This document shows, piece after piece, positions 47,950 to 57,503 of a DNA stretch of 64,000 nt (the first letter of the stretch is position 1; each line of letters starts with the position of its first letter). The translations under genes and the position numbers were made by a program. Where the stretch lies: the NCBI RefSeq assembly GCF_024809975.1, contig NZ_JANUDY010000001.1:699789-763788 (forward strand). The letters are read 5' to 3'. The notes under the pieces are model-generated. The model worked only from the letters and a program-made list of their open reading frames with translations, was not told the origin of the DNA and did not search any database. The stretch is from Comamonas sp. BIGb0152 (GTDB lineage: Bacteria > Pseudomonadota > Gammaproteobacteria > Burkholderiales > Burkholderiaceae_C).

Positions 47950-49662
47950 TCAGGCCGTTTGGTCCACATCCAGCTTCAGCGACGCAATCATCGCCTCGCG
48001 GATCTTGAACTTCTGGATCTTGCCGGTCACGGTCATCGGGAAGGCCTCGACAAACTCGATATAGCGCGGCACCTTGTAATGGGCCACCCGGCCCTTGCAA
48101 TAGCTGCGCAGCGCCTCGGCATCCAGGCTTTGGCCGGCCTTGACGATGACCCAGGCGCAGAGCTCCTCGCCAAAGCGGCTGTCGGGCACGCCCACCACCT
48201 GCACATCCTGCACCTGCGGGTGGGTGTAGAGGAACTCCTCGATCTCGCGCGGGTAGATGTTCTCGCCGCCCCGGATCACCATGTCCTTGATGCGGCCGAC
48301 GATGTTCACATAGCCTTCGGTATCCATGGTGGCCAGGTCGCCGGTATGCATCCAGCCATCGCCATCGATGGCCTCGCGCGTCTTGGCCTCGTCGCCCCAG
48401 TAGCCATGCATGACGGAGTAGCCACGCGTACACAGCTCGCCCGATTGGCCGGGCGCCACGGTCTCGCCGGTCTCGGGGCTGACGATCTTGACCTCCAGGT
48501 GCGGATGCACCTTGCCCACCGTGGACACGCGCTTGTCCAGCGGCGTGTCGGTCGAGCTTTGGCAGCTGACCGGGCTGGTCTCGGTCATGCCGTAGGCAAT
48601 GGTGATCTGGGACAGGTGCATCTGGCTGACGACGCGCTTCATCACCTCGATCGGGCAAGGCGAGCCGGCCATGATGCCGGTGCGCAGGCTCGACAGGTCG
48701 AACTCGGCAAAACGCGGGTGGTCCAGCTCGGCGATAAACATCGTGGGCACGCCATGCAGGCCGGTGCAGCGCTCGGCTTGCACGGTCTCCAGCACCGTCA
48801 GCGCATCAAAGCCATCGTTCGGGTAGACCATGGCCGCGCCATGCGTCATGCAGGCCATATTGCCCAGCACCATGCCAAAGCAGTGGTAGAGCGGCACGGG
48901 GATGCAGAGCCGGTCTTCTTCCGAGAGCTGCATCGCCTCGCCAATGAAATAGCCGTTGTTGACGATATTGCGGTGGGTCAAGGTGGCACCCTTGGGGAAG
49001 CCGGTGGTGCCGCTGGTGAACTGGATATTGATAGGGTCGTAAGGCGTCAAGGTGGCGCCAATCTGCGCGACCTGCGGGTCGGCGGCCTCACCGCTGGCGA
49101 TAAAGCGCGAGAAGCGCTGCATGCCCGGTTGCTCCTGGCCCTGGCCTGCGACATCGATCCAGACCACCAGGCGCAGATCGGGCAAGGCCTCGATCTGCAA
49201 GGCATCGCTGCGCTGGGTTTCCAGCTCAGGCGCCAGCGCGCGCACCATGCCCAGGTAGTCGCTGGTCTTGAAGCGCTCCATCACAAACAGCGCCTTGCAC
49301 TGCACCTTGTTCAGCGCATAGGCCAGCTCGGACGTGCGGTAGGCGGGGTTGATGTTAACCAGGATGATGCCCACATGGGCGGTGGCCAGTTGCAGCAGCA
49401 CCCATTCCACATTGTTGTGCGACCAGATCCCCACCCGGTCGCCCTTGGCGATGCCGGCGCGCAGCAAGGCGCTGGCCAGTTGCTGCGATTGCTCCAGCAG
49501 TTGCTGGTAGCTCAGGCGCAGGCCCTGGTGGCGGCTGATGAGCGCATCGCGCGCGCCAAAGCGGGCCGCCGTCTCGCGCAGTTGCTGGCCGATGGTCTTG
49601 TTCAGCAGACGGGGCTCGGTGGCGCCCCTTGCGTAGCTGCTGGTCAATCGTGTCTCGCTCAT
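47950..49662 (-). CDS. AMP-forming acyl-CoA synthetase
   Basis: A 570-residue ANL-superfamily ligase. The adenylation P-loop is [16 protein letters not shown], motif II is YGMTETSP, and the hinge and C-terminal lysine are in [20 protein letters not shown] and [14 protein letters not shown]. The lysine in TGKIQK is the catalytic one. It resembles short- to medium-chain fatty-acyl-CoA synthetases that accompany liu and isovalerate genes. ATG 49662 has AGGAG upstream. It is divergent from the AraC gene at 49814, which may control it. Confidence 0.9.
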   Translation of the reverse strand: MSETRLTSSYARGATEPRLLNKTIGQQLRETAARFGARDALISRHQGLRLSYQQLLEQSQQLASALLRAGIAKGDRVGIWSHNNVEWVLLQLATAHVGIILVNINPAYRTSELAYALNKVQCKALFVMERFKTSDYLGMVRALAPELETQRSDALQIEALPDLRLVVWIDVAGQGQEQPGMQRFSRFIASGEAADPQVAQIGATLTPYDPINIQFTSGTTGFPKGATLTHRNIVNNGYFIGEAMQLSEEDRLCIPVPLYHCFGMVLGNMACMTHGAAMVYPNDGFDALTVLETVQAERCTGLHGVPTMFIAELDHPRFAEFDLSSLRTGIMAGSPCPIEVMKRVVSQMHLSQITIAYGMTETSPVSCQSSTDTPLDKRVSTVGKVHPHLEVKIVSPETGETVAPGQSGELCTRGYSVMHGYWGDEAKTREAIDGDGWMHTGDLATMDTEGYVNIVGRIKDMVIRGGENIYPREIEEFLYTHPQVQDVQVVGVPDSRFGEELCAWVIVKAGQSLDAEALRSYCKGRVAHYKVPRYIEFVEAFPMTVTGKIQKFKIREAMIASLKLDVDQTA

Positions 49663-49813
49663 GGTGTCTCCTGTCCGCCGCGCCAGCAGCCTGGTGGGCG
49701 GCGTATTCCTTGGCATTCAGGATACGCGAGCGTGCCGCGCAAATGATGGCAGGATGGTTGCAAATGTCGCCAGTACAATGGCCATGCTTGGCGCTTTTTA
49801 ACCCCCACCCTCC

Positions 49814-50857
49814 ATGCCCAAACCCCTGCCCTCTTCTGCCGTCGTGCACCACCCCGCCGTTACGCCCATGGCCTTTGTCCGGGCTATTGCCCGCGCGTAC
49901 CAGCACCGGGGGCTGAGTGCGGACCGGGCCCTGCAATTGGCGCAAATCGATCCCTTGGCGGTCGAGAAAGACGGCACTGGCATCACCGCGCTGCAGTTTG
50001 AAACCCTCTCCGATGCGGCGATGCAGGAGCTGGACGACGAGGCCCTGGGCTGGTTCAGCCGGCGTCTGCCCTGGGGCAGCTACGGCATGCTGGCCCGCGC
50101 CTCGCTCACCAGCCCCAACCTCGGGGTGGCGCTCAAGCGCTGGTGCCGCCACCACGGCCTGCTCACCGATGACCTGGCGCTCAGCCTGCAGGTGCAGGGC
50201 GAGACGGCCACGGTCGAGATCATCGAACACACCGGCCTGGGCGAGCTGCGCGAGTTTTGCCTCGTGTCCATGCTGCGCAATATGCATGGGCTGTCGAGCT
50301 GGTTTGTCGATTCGTCGCTGCCGCTGTTCAAGGTGAGCTTTCCGTTTGAAGCACCGGCCCATGCCGATGTGTATGCACTGCTCTTCCCCGGCGATGTGCA
50401 GTTTGGCGCGCCGGTCACGCGCATGCAGTTTGATGCGCGCTACCTGGCCTTGCCGATTGCCCGCGATGAGGCGGCCTTGCAGCGCATGCTGCAGCGCGCG
50501 CTGCCGCTGACCGTGCGCCCCTACCGGCGCGACCGGCTGATGGTGCAGCGCGTGCGCCAGCTGCTGGCCGCCGACCCATCGGCCATGCACAGCGCCGACA
50601 GCCTGTCCGCCAAGCTGCACCTGTCGCTGCGCACCTTGCACCGCCAGCTCAAGGACGAGGGCGCATCCCTGCAGGCCTTGAAGGACGAGGTGCGGCGCGA
50701 ACGCTCGCTGACCCTGCTCCACCGCAGCAACCGGCCCATCAAGCAGATCGCGCAGCTGGCTGGCTTTAGCAACGACAAGAGCTTTATCCGGGCCTTTCGC
50801 ACCTGGATGGGCATGTCCCCGGCCGAATACCGCAAGAGCACCCGCCCGCCCACCTGA
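49814..50857 (+). CDS. AraC-family regulator with Arabinose_bd-type N-terminus
   Basis: A 347-residue regulator with an OruR/ArgR-like ligand-binding domain (about 1-220, with LPWGSYGMLARASLTSPNLG) and a C-terminal AraC helix-turn-helix pair (about 240-340: TLHRQLKDEG and PIKQIAQLAGFSNDKSFIRAFRTW). It is divergent from the acyl-CoA synthetase by about 150 bp. The same family often regulates alcohol and short-acid oxidation clusters. Both the liu side and the GST-ligase genes downstream are possible targets. Confidence 0.88.
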   Translation: MPKPLPSSAVVHHPAVTPMAFVRAIARAYQHRGLSADRALQLAQIDPLAVEKDGTGITALQFETLSDAAMQELDDEALGWFSRRLPWGSYGMLARASLTSPNLGVALKRWCRHHGLLTDDLALSLQVQGETATVEIIEHTGLGELREFCLVSMLRNMHGLSSWFVDSSLPLFKVSFPFEAPAHADVYALLFPGDVQFGAPVTRMQFDARYLALPIARDEAALQRMLQRALPLTVRPYRRDRLMVQRVRQLLAADPSAMHSADSLSAKLHLSLRTLHRQLKDEGASLQALKDEVRRERSLTLLHRSNRPIKQIAQLAGFSNDKSFIRAFRTWMGMSPAEYRKSTRPPT

Positions 50858-50975
50858 TGCGCGCCCGGTAGCGGCCTGACACCGGCCCGATTTGCAACCT
50901 GGCTGACACCTGCAGAGCAGCCACACGGCTCCATTCGTGCCAAGATGGCGGCACAACATCGGATGGAGACTTGCC

Positions 50976-51656
50976 GTGATCGAGCTGTACCACTGTGTGA
51001 GCGCGCGCTCGTTCCGCGCGCTATGGATGCTGGAAGAACTGGGCCTGCCCTACCGGCTGCAGATGCTGCCCTTTCCGCCCCGCGCGCTGGCCAAGCACTA
51101 CCTGGCACTCAACCCGCTGGGCACCGTGCCCTTGCTGATCGATGGCGACACGCGCATGACCGAGTCCGCCGCCATCTGCCAGTACTTGGCCAGCCATGAC
51201 CCCGCCCAGCGCCTGGATGTGGCGCCCAGCGACCCCGCCTATGGCAGCTACCTGAACTGGCTGTACATGTCGGACGCCACCCTCACCTTTCCCCAGACCT
51301 TGGTGCTGCGCTACCAGTTCTTCGAGCCCGCCGTGCGGCGCCAGCCGCAGGTGGCCGAGGACTATGAGCGCTGGTTTCTGGGCCGGCTGCGCGCAGTGGA
51401 GACCGCTGCCCAGGCCCTGCCGGCCGACCAGCCCTATCTCTGTGCAGGCCGCTTCACCGCCGCCGATGTGGCCGTGGGCTATGCCTTGATGCTGTCGGAC
51501 TACCTGGGCATGTCATCCCAGTGGGGGCCCGCCACCCAGCACTACTGGATGAGCCTGCAGCAGCGCGCCGCCTTTTTGCGCAGCCTGGAGGTTGAAAAGC
51601 AGGCCGCGCTGGACCAGCAGATCGACCCCATTCCGTCGCCCTTGATCCGGCCCTGA
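50976..51656 (+). CDS. Glutathione S-transferase
   Basis: A 226-residue protein with the GST plan: a thioredoxin-like N-terminal domain beginning IELYHCVSARSFRALWMLEE, with the catalytic Ser/Cys region near residues 6-10, the cis-Pro in LGTVPLLID and the glutathione-binding TESAAICQYL. An all-helical C-terminal domain contains CAGRFTAADVAVGY. The GTG at 50976 is supported by GGAG eight bases upstream. It is 22 bp ahead of the acyl-CoA ligase gene, so they are co-transcribed. The subgroup was not determined. Confidence 0.85.
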   Translation: MIELYHCVSARSFRALWMLEELGLPYRLQMLPFPPRALAKHYLALNPLGTVPLLIDGDTRMTESAAICQYLASHDPAQRLDVAPSDPAYGSYLNWLYMSDATLTFPQTLVLRYQFFEPAVRRQPQVAEDYERWFLGRLRAVETAAQALPADQPYLCAGRFTAADVAVGYALMLSDYLGMSSQWGPATQHYWMSLQQRAAFLRSLEVEKQAALDQQIDPIPSPLIRP

Positions 51657-51678
51657 ACCTGCCTTGAAGCCCACCGAC

Positions 51679-53307
51679 ATGATCGCCATCACCGACCACA
51701 CCACCATTGGCCAGGCACTGCAGGCTGCCATTGCGCGCTACCCCGAGCACAGTCTGCTGGCGGTGCCGGCCAACCCCAAACGCAGCTACCTGCCCGAGGG
51801 CCGCGAGTTCAGCTACGCACAAGCCGGTGCCCATATTGCAAAGCTGCAGGCCTGCTACCAGGCAGCCGGCTATGGCGTGGGCCACCGCGTGGGGCTGTTT
51901 CTGGAAAGCCGGCCCGAGCACCTGTGGCACAAGCTGGCGATGAACAGCCTGGGCATCTGCTGCGTGCCCATCAACCCCGACTACAAGCGCCGCGAGCTGA
52001 ACTACCTGATCGACCATGCCCAGCTGGACCTGGTCATCTGCCTGCCCGAGCGGCTGGAGGCGCTGCAGCAGTGCTTGCAGGACACGCGCAACCAACCAGC
52101 CCTGGTCTGCAGCGATCCGCAAGATGGCAGTGCGATTGTGCTGCCGCCCGCCCGCACGCATCCCTCGGGCAGCCTGAGCGCCGACACGCCCGCGAGCATC
52201 CTCTACACCTCGGGCACCACCGGCCAGCCCAAGGGCTGTGTGCTGTCGCATGCCTATGAGCTGGCCGCTGGCAAATGGTATGCGTCCCACCCCGGCCATG
52301 TGTCGATCCAGGAAGGCCGCGAGCGCCTGTTCAACCCGCTGCCGCTGTTCCACGTCAACGCCTCGATCCTGTCGTTCTACTGCATGCTGCTGAGCGGCGG
52401 CTGCCAGATCCAGACCGACCGCTTTCAGCCCAGCCGCTGGTGGGATGAGGTGGCCAGCAGCCGTGCCACCATCGTCCACTACCTGGGGGTGATCATTCCG
52501 CTCTTGCTCAAGCAGCCCCCATCTGACTGGGAAAAGCAGCACTGTGTGCGCTTTGGCTATGGCGCGGGGGTGGAGCCGCAGCTGCATGCCGCCTTCGAGC
52601 AGCGCTTTGGCTTTCCGCTGATCGAGCTGTGGGGCATGACCGAGGTGGTGCGCACTATCTCCGACCATGGCGACGACCGCCAGGTGGGCACACGTTCGTT
52701 TGGCCGTGGTGCGCCGGGGCTGGAGGTGCGGGTGGCCGACGAGAGCGGCCAGCCGGTGCCGCCCGGCACCCCCGGCGAGATGCTGGTGCGCTACTCGGCC
52801 GAGACCCCGCGCAAGCATTTTTTCAGCGAGTACCTGGACAACCCCGAGGCCACCGCCAAGGCCTGGGAAGGCGGCTGGTTCCACACCGGGGATGTGGTGC
52901 TGCAGGATGCCGATGGCCTGCTGCACTTTATGGACCGGCGCAAGAACATCATCCGCCGCTCGGGCGAGAACATTGCCGCTGCCGAGGTGGAGGCCGTGCT
53001 GCTGTCCCACCCCAAGGTGCACCAGGTAGCGGTGCTGGCCGCGCCCGATGACATCCGCGAAGAAGAGGTGCTGGCCAGCATTGTGCTGAGCGAGGGCGTG
53101 GAGCCCGGCACCGCCATTTGCCAGGAGCTGTTTGCGTTCTGCCAGCAGGAGATGGCCTATTACAAGGTGCCAGGCTGGTGGTGGTTCACCGACGAGATCC
53201 CCACCACGGGCACCCAGAAAATCCAGAAGCACCGGATTTTGGCCGCTGGCCAGGATGTGCGCAGCCTGCCCCAGGTGCTGGACATGCGGGCGCACAAAAA
53301 GCGCTGA
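51679..53307 (+). CDS. Acyl-CoA ligase, CaiC-like AMP-binding protein
   Basis: An ANL-superfamily ligase of about 542 residues. Motif I is SILYTSGTTGQPKGCVLSH, motif II is LWGMTEVV, and the hinge region is FMDRRKNIIRRSGENIAAAEVE, with the catalytic C-terminal lysine in TGTQKIQKHRIL. The sequence pattern is closest, as I read it, to crotonobetaine/carnitine-CoA ligases, but the acid is not known. The ATG at 51679 is one of two starts; a TTG 15 bp earlier is weaker. It converges with the GMC gene across a 38-bp gap. Confidence 0.85.
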   Translation: MIAITDHTTIGQALQAAIARYPEHSLLAVPANPKRSYLPEGREFSYAQAGAHIAKLQACYQAAGYGVGHRVGLFLESRPEHLWHKLAMNSLGICCVPINPDYKRRELNYLIDHAQLDLVICLPERLEALQQCLQDTRNQPALVCSDPQDGSAIVLPPARTHPSGSLSADTPASILYTSGTTGQPKGCVLSHAYELAAGKWYASHPGHVSIQEGRERLFNPLPLFHVNASILSFYCMLLSGGCQIQTDRFQPSRWWDEVASSRATIVHYLGVIIPLLLKQPPSDWEKQHCVRFGYGAGVEPQLHAAFEQRFGFPLIELWGMTEVVRTISDHGDDRQVGTRSFGRGAPGLEVRVADESGQPVPPGTPGEMLVRYSAETPRKHFFSEYLDNPEATAKAWEGGWFHTGDVVLQDADGLLHFMDRRKNIIRRSGENIAAAEVEAVLLSHPKVHQVAVLAAPDDIREEEVLASIVLSEGVEPGTAICQELFAFCQQEMAYYKVPGWWWFTDEIPTTGTQKIQKHRILAAGQDVRSLPQVLDMRAHKKR

Positions 53308-53345
53308 TCGCGCTGGGCCCGCTGCGCTGCGGGCAGTCTGAGCGT

Positions 53346-54962
53346 CTAGCCCGCGCGGCGCAGCAGATCCGCGCCCTTCTCGCCAATCATCATCGTGGCC
53401 GCACAGGTATTGGCCGAGGTGATCTCGGGCATCACCGAGGCATCGATCACCCGCAGGCCCTGCAGCCCATGCACGCGCAGCTGGGCATCGACGACGGCAC
53501 CTGCCTCGGGCCGGGGACCCATGCGCGCCGTGCCGTTCAGGTGGTAGGACGACACACCGTAGCGGTAGATAAAGTCCAGGATCTCGTCATCGGACTGCAC
53601 CTGCGGCCCAGGCATCACCTCGTCCACCCGGAACGGTGCCAGCGCCTGGCTCTGCAGCAAGGCCCGGGCCTGGCGCACGCCGCGGATCAGGGTTTGGCGG
53701 TCGCCTTCTTCTTCCAGATAGCGCGGCTGAACCACCGGATCGGCCAGCGGATCGCTGGAGGCCAGTTGCACCGTGCCCATGCTCTGCGGCCGGTGCTGCC
53801 AGACGCCGCAGGTCATGCCCGGAAACACATCGAGCTGGCCCACATAGCCTTCGCGGTAGCTGGCCGGGGAGAACACGCCTTGCAGATCGGGCCGCTCCAG
53901 CCCCGGCTGCGAGGCCGCGAACCAGTGCACCACCGAGGGGCTGAGCTGCAGAATATTGGGCTTGCCGCGCAGCCACTGCCAGGCCTGGCCCCAGAGGCGT
54001 GGCACACGCGCCAGCTCGTTGATGGTGGTGGCATTCTTGACCGAGGCGACCAGCCGCACCGAGAAATGGTCCTTGAGGTGCTGACCCACACCGGGCAGGT
54101 GCACCTGGGTGGCAATGCCCAGCGCGCGCAGGCGCTCGCCATCGCCAATGCCGGATAGCTGCAGCAGCTTGGGGCTGTTGATGGCACCGGCGCAGACGAT
54201 CACCTCGCGCCGCGCCATCACCTGGCGCCGCACGCCGCCCTGCAGGTATTCCACCCCGCAGGCACGGCCGCCCTCAATCAGAATGCGCAGCGCCTGCGCG
54301 TTGGTCCGCACATCCAGATTGCCGCGCCGCATCGCTGGGCGCAGAAAGCAGCCCGCCGTGCTCATGCGCCAGCCGTTGTGGATGCTGCGCTGGAAATAGC
54401 CCACACCTTGCTGGTAGGCGCCGTTGTAGTCCGGGTTGCGCGCCAGGCCCTGCTCGGCGGCACCTTCCAGGAAGGCCTCGCAAATCGGATGCGGCCAGTG
54501 CGGCAGGCTGACCTTCAGCGGCCCGTTGTGGCCGCGCAGGGCCGGGTCACCGCCATCGACAAAATGCTCGCTGCGCTGGAAAAACGGCAGCACCTCGTCG
54601 TAGGACCAGCCGGCATTGCCCTGCGCCGCCCAGCCGTCAAAATCCTCGCGCTGGCCCCGGTTGTAGACCAGGCCGTTGATGGAGGTGGAGCCACCCAAGG
54701 TCTTGCCCTGGGGCAGCGGAATGCGCCGCCCGCCCGTGCGCTCCGTCGGCTCGGCGCTGAACTGCCAGGCCACCGCCGGGTTGAAGATGACCTTGATAAA
54801 ACCGGCCGGCAGCTTGAGGTAGGGCCGGTGGTCGGGCGGGCCGGCTTCGAGCACGCAGATGCGCAGCGCAGGGTCCTCGCCCAAGCGGGCGGCGACGATG
54901 GCGCCTGCTGCACCGCTGCCCACCACCACATAGTCAAAGCTGTCGGCGGCCTGCCCGCTCAT
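53346..54962 (-). CDS. GMC-family FAD-dependent alcohol dehydrogenase (first copy)
   Basis: A 538-residue choline-dehydrogenase-like flavoprotein. The FAD dinucleotide motif is DYVVVGSGAAGAIVAARL, the second signature KTLGGSTSINGL lies near residue 85, and the active-site pair is the His in SSYHLNGTARMG and the Asn in TSANTCAATMMIGEKG. It carries no signal peptide. It overlaps the livF gene as ATGA, so oxidation of the imported compound is likely. Choline, PEG or another primary alcohol are all possible substrates; no betB-like aldehyde dehydrogenase is nearby. Confidence 0.9.
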   Translation of the reverse strand: MSGQAADSFDYVVVGSGAAGAIVAARLGEDPALRICVLEAGPPDHRPYLKLPAGFIKVIFNPAVAWQFSAEPTERTGGRRIPLPQGKTLGGSTSINGLVYNRGQREDFDGWAAQGNAGWSYDEVLPFFQRSEHFVDGGDPALRGHNGPLKVSLPHWPHPICEAFLEGAAEQGLARNPDYNGAYQQGVGYFQRSIHNGWRMSTAGCFLRPAMRRGNLDVRTNAQALRILIEGGRACGVEYLQGGVRRQVMARREVIVCAGAINSPKLLQLSGIGDGERLRALGIATQVHLPGVGQHLKDHFSVRLVASVKNATTINELARVPRLWGQAWQWLRGKPNILQLSPSVVHWFAASQPGLERPDLQGVFSPASYREGYVGQLDVFPGMTCGVWQHRPQSMGTVQLASSDPLADPVVQPRYLEEEGDRQTLIRGVRQARALLQSQALAPFRVDEVMPGPQVQSDDEILDFIYRYGVSSYHLNGTARMGPRPEAGAVVDAQLRVHGLQGLRVIDASVMPEITSANTCAATMMIGEKGADLLRRAG

Positions 54963-55690
54963 GCATGGGCTCCCAGATACGCGGCACGCACCTTGGGGTC
55001 ACGCCGCAGATCAGCGGCGGCGCCCTGCAGGGTAAAGTGCCCCGTCTCCAGCACATAGGCGCGGTCCGCCACCGCCAGCGCCTGGTTGGCCATCTGCTCG
55101 ACCAGCAAGATGGTGACGCCCTGCGCCTTGAGCTGGCGCACGATCGCAAAGATCTCCTTGACGATCAGTGGCGCCAGACCCAGCGAGGGCTCGTCGAGCA
55201 GCAGCAGCTTGGGCCGGGACATCAGCGCGCGCGCAATCGCCAGCATCTGCTGCTCGCCACCCGACATGGTGCCGGCCATCTGCGCGCGGCGCTCACGCAG
55301 CCGGGGGAAGGTGTTGAACTGCTGCTCCACATCAGCGGCAATCGCGGCGGCGCCATCCTTGCGGTGGTAGGCGCCCAGCAGCAGGTTGTCATGCACGCTC
55401 TGGTCGGCAAATACCTGGCGGCCCTCGGGCGACTGGGCAATGCCAAAGGGCACACGCAGGTGGCCGGGCATGCGGGTGATGTCCTGGCCCAGAAACTCGA
55501 TGCGGCCGGCCGCTGTGGGCTCCAGGCCCGAGATGGCCTTCATCAAGGTGCTCTTGCCCGCGCCATTGCCACCGATGATGGTGACCACCTCACCGGCATG
55601 CACCTGCAGCGACACCCCTTTGAGCGCCTGGACGGCACCGTAGTGCAGCTCCAGCGCCTCGACACGCAGCAATGGTGTTTGCTCAGGCAT
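54959..55690 (-). CDS. livF: LIV-type ABC transporter ATPase LivF
   Basis: A 243-residue ABC ATPase of the branched-chain amino-acid transporter class. Walker A is GGNGAGKST, the signature MSGGEQQMLAIARALM, and Walker B LLLDEPSLGLAP, which is typical of LivF. It overlaps both the livMG gene (8 bp) and the GMC dehydrogenase gene (4 bp). The substrate may be an amide or an alcohol-derived compound rather than a branched-chain amino acid, given the dehydrogenase coupling. Confidence 0.93.
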   Translation of the reverse strand: MPEQTPLLRVEALELHYGAVQALKGVSLQVHAGEVVTIIGGNGAGKSTLMKAISGLEPTAAGRIEFLGQDITRMPGHLRVPFGIAQSPEGRQVFADQSVHDNLLLGAYHRKDGAAAIAADVEQQFNTFPRLRERRAQMAGTMSGGEQQMLAIARALMSRPKLLLLDEPSLGLAPLIVKEIFAIVRQLKAQGVTILLVEQMANQALAVADRAYVLETGHFTLQGAAADLRRDPKVRAAYLGAHA

Positions 55691-57503
55691 GGGTGCCTCC
55701 GTTCATCGCGTTGTCCTCGGTTTCATCGTCGCTGCCCAGGTAGGCGGCAATCACGCGCGGGTTGCTTTGCACCTGCTGGGGCGTGCCCTCTGCAATCTTC
55801 TGGCCGTAGTCGAGCACGATGACGTGGTCGGACACGGCCATCACCAGGTCCATGTGGTGCTCGATCAGCAGCACGGTGATGCCCAGATCGCGGATGCGTG
55901 CAATCACCTGGATCAGCTCCTGCGTCTCCTGCGGGTTAAGGCCGGCGGCCGGCTCATCGAGCAGCAGCAGGCGCGGGTGGGTGGCCAGCGCGCGCGCCAG
56001 CTCCAGCCGGCGCTGCAGGCCATAGGGCAGGCTGCCGGCAGTGTGCAGCGCCTTGTCGCGCAGCTGCAGGCGGTCGAGGATCTGCAAGGCCTCGTCACGC
56101 GCAGCCAGCTCGGCGCGCCGGGCCTTGCCCACCCCTATCAGGCTGGCAAAGAACCCGGCCTGGATGTGCGCGTGCAAGCCGACCTTGACGTTGTCGAGCA
56201 CCGTCATGTCGCTGAAGAGGCGCAGGTTCTGGAAGGTACGGCCCAGGCCCATGCGGGCGATCCGGTTGGGCGACACGCCGACAATGCTCTGCCCCGCAAA
56301 CTGGATCGAGCCGCGCTCGGGCACCACAATGCCCGACAGGATATTGAGCAAGGTCGTCTTGCCCGCGCCATTGGGCCCGATCAGCGAATGCACATGGCCG
56401 GGCTTGATGCACAGGTCCACCTCATTGGTCGGCACCACCCCGCCATAGGCCTTGTAGATACCGCGACCGTCCAGCAACCCCTCAGTACCCGAACTGGCCA
56501 GCGGCGCGGCCGACTTGAGCTGCCAGGCCGGCAGATCCTGCGGCAGCTGCGGCGTGGGCAGCAGGCCCGGTGCGTATTTGCGCGCCAGGCTGCGCAAGGT
56601 GCCCGCCAGGCCATTGGGCATGGCGTACAGCGCAAACAGCAGCAGCGCACCATAGGTGAAATGCTGGACACCCGGCCAACGCGACAGCAGCGAATCGAGC
56701 AGGGTCAGCACCACCGCACCCAGCAGCGGCCCGTAGACGGAATTGCCGCCAAACAGCACCACCAGCAGAAAGAACACCGACAGGTTGAAGGTGATGAAGT
56801 CGGAGTTGATGTACTGGTTCTGCTGCGTGATCAGCGCGCCGGCAATGCCGCAGGTAAAGGCGCTGATGACAAAGGCCAGCACCTTGAACTTGTAGACGCT
56901 GACGCCGACGCTCTCGGCCGCCACCTCGGCGGTGTTGACGGCCATGAAGGCGCGGCCAAAGCGCCCCGCCAGCAGGTGGCGGAACATGATATGCAACACC
57001 ACGCACAAGGCCAGCACAAACCAGACCCAGTGCGAAGAGGCAAACATCTGGTCGCCGAGCTTCAAAGGCACCACGCCGTAGATGCCCTGCTGGCCGGCAA
57101 ACACGTCCTGCCACTCCGAAACCACCTTTTCAACGACGATGCCAAAGCCGATGGTGACCATGGCCAGGGCCGGGCCCTTGACCCGCAGCGCCGGCAGCGC
57201 AATCACCACACCGAACAGCCCGGCCAGCACACCAGCCATCGCAAAGGCGGCCCAGGGGTTCCAGCCCCAGCGGGTGGTGAGCAGGGCCACGGCGTAGGCG
57301 CCCACGGCAAACAGGCCGGCATGGCCCAGTGATTTCTGGCCGGTGTAGTTCACCAGTACATTCAGCCCCGAGGCGGCGATGTAGTTCACCCCGATCAGAA
57401 AGACGATGCGCAAGTAGAAGTCATTGCTGGTCATCAGCGGGATGGTGGCCACCAGCGCAGCCACCAGGGCCAGCCAGCCGTAGTGCTTGATCTCGCTGTT
57501 CAT
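55683..57503 (-). CDS. LivM-LivG fusion: ABC permease and ATPase in one chain
   Basis: A 606-residue fusion. Residues about 1-320 form the LivM permease with eight or more helices and the conserved NVLVNYTGQKSLGHAGLFAVGAYA. A linker follows at about 320-365, then a LivG ATPase at about 365-600 with Walker A GPNGAGKTT, signature LPYGLQRRLELARAL (the usual LSGGQ is YGLQR here, as in many LivG proteins) and Walker B LLLLDEPAAGLNP. The ATG at 57503 overlaps livH as ATGA. Fusing M and G fixes their stoichiometry; I have seen this arrangement in other Burkholderiales. Confidence 0.92.
   Translation of the reverse strand: MNSEIKHYGWLALVAALVATIPLMTSNDFYLRIVFLIGVNYIAASGLNVLVNYTGQKSLGHAGLFAVGAYAVALLTTRWGWNPWAAFAMAGVLAGLFGVVIALPALRVKGPALAMVTIGFGIVVEKVVSEWQDVFAGQQGIYGVVPLKLGDQMFASSHWVWFVLALCVVLHIMFRHLLAGRFGRAFMAVNTAEVAAESVGVSVYKFKVLAFVISAFTCGIAGALITQQNQYINSDFITFNLSVFFLLVVLFGGNSVYGPLLGAVVLTLLDSLLSRWPGVQHFTYGALLLFALYAMPNGLAGTLRSLARKYAPGLLPTPQLPQDLPAWQLKSAAPLASSGTEGLLDGRGIYKAYGGVVPTNEVDLCIKPGHVHSLIGPNGAGKTTLLNILSGIVVPERGSIQFAGQSIVGVSPNRIARMGLGRTFQNLRLFSDMTVLDNVKVGLHAHIQAGFFASLIGVGKARRAELAARDEALQILDRLQLRDKALHTAGSLPYGLQRRLELARALATHPRLLLLDEPAAGLNPQETQELIQVIARIRDLGITVLLIEHHMDLVMAVSDHVIVLDYGQKIAEGTPQQVQSNPRVIAAYLGSDDETEDNAMNGGTHA

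Noticed and set aside
47923..49746. A 607-codon plus-strand frame opposite the acyl-CoA synthetase
   Set aside because: Antisense to a complete ANL ligase; no domain or start signal.
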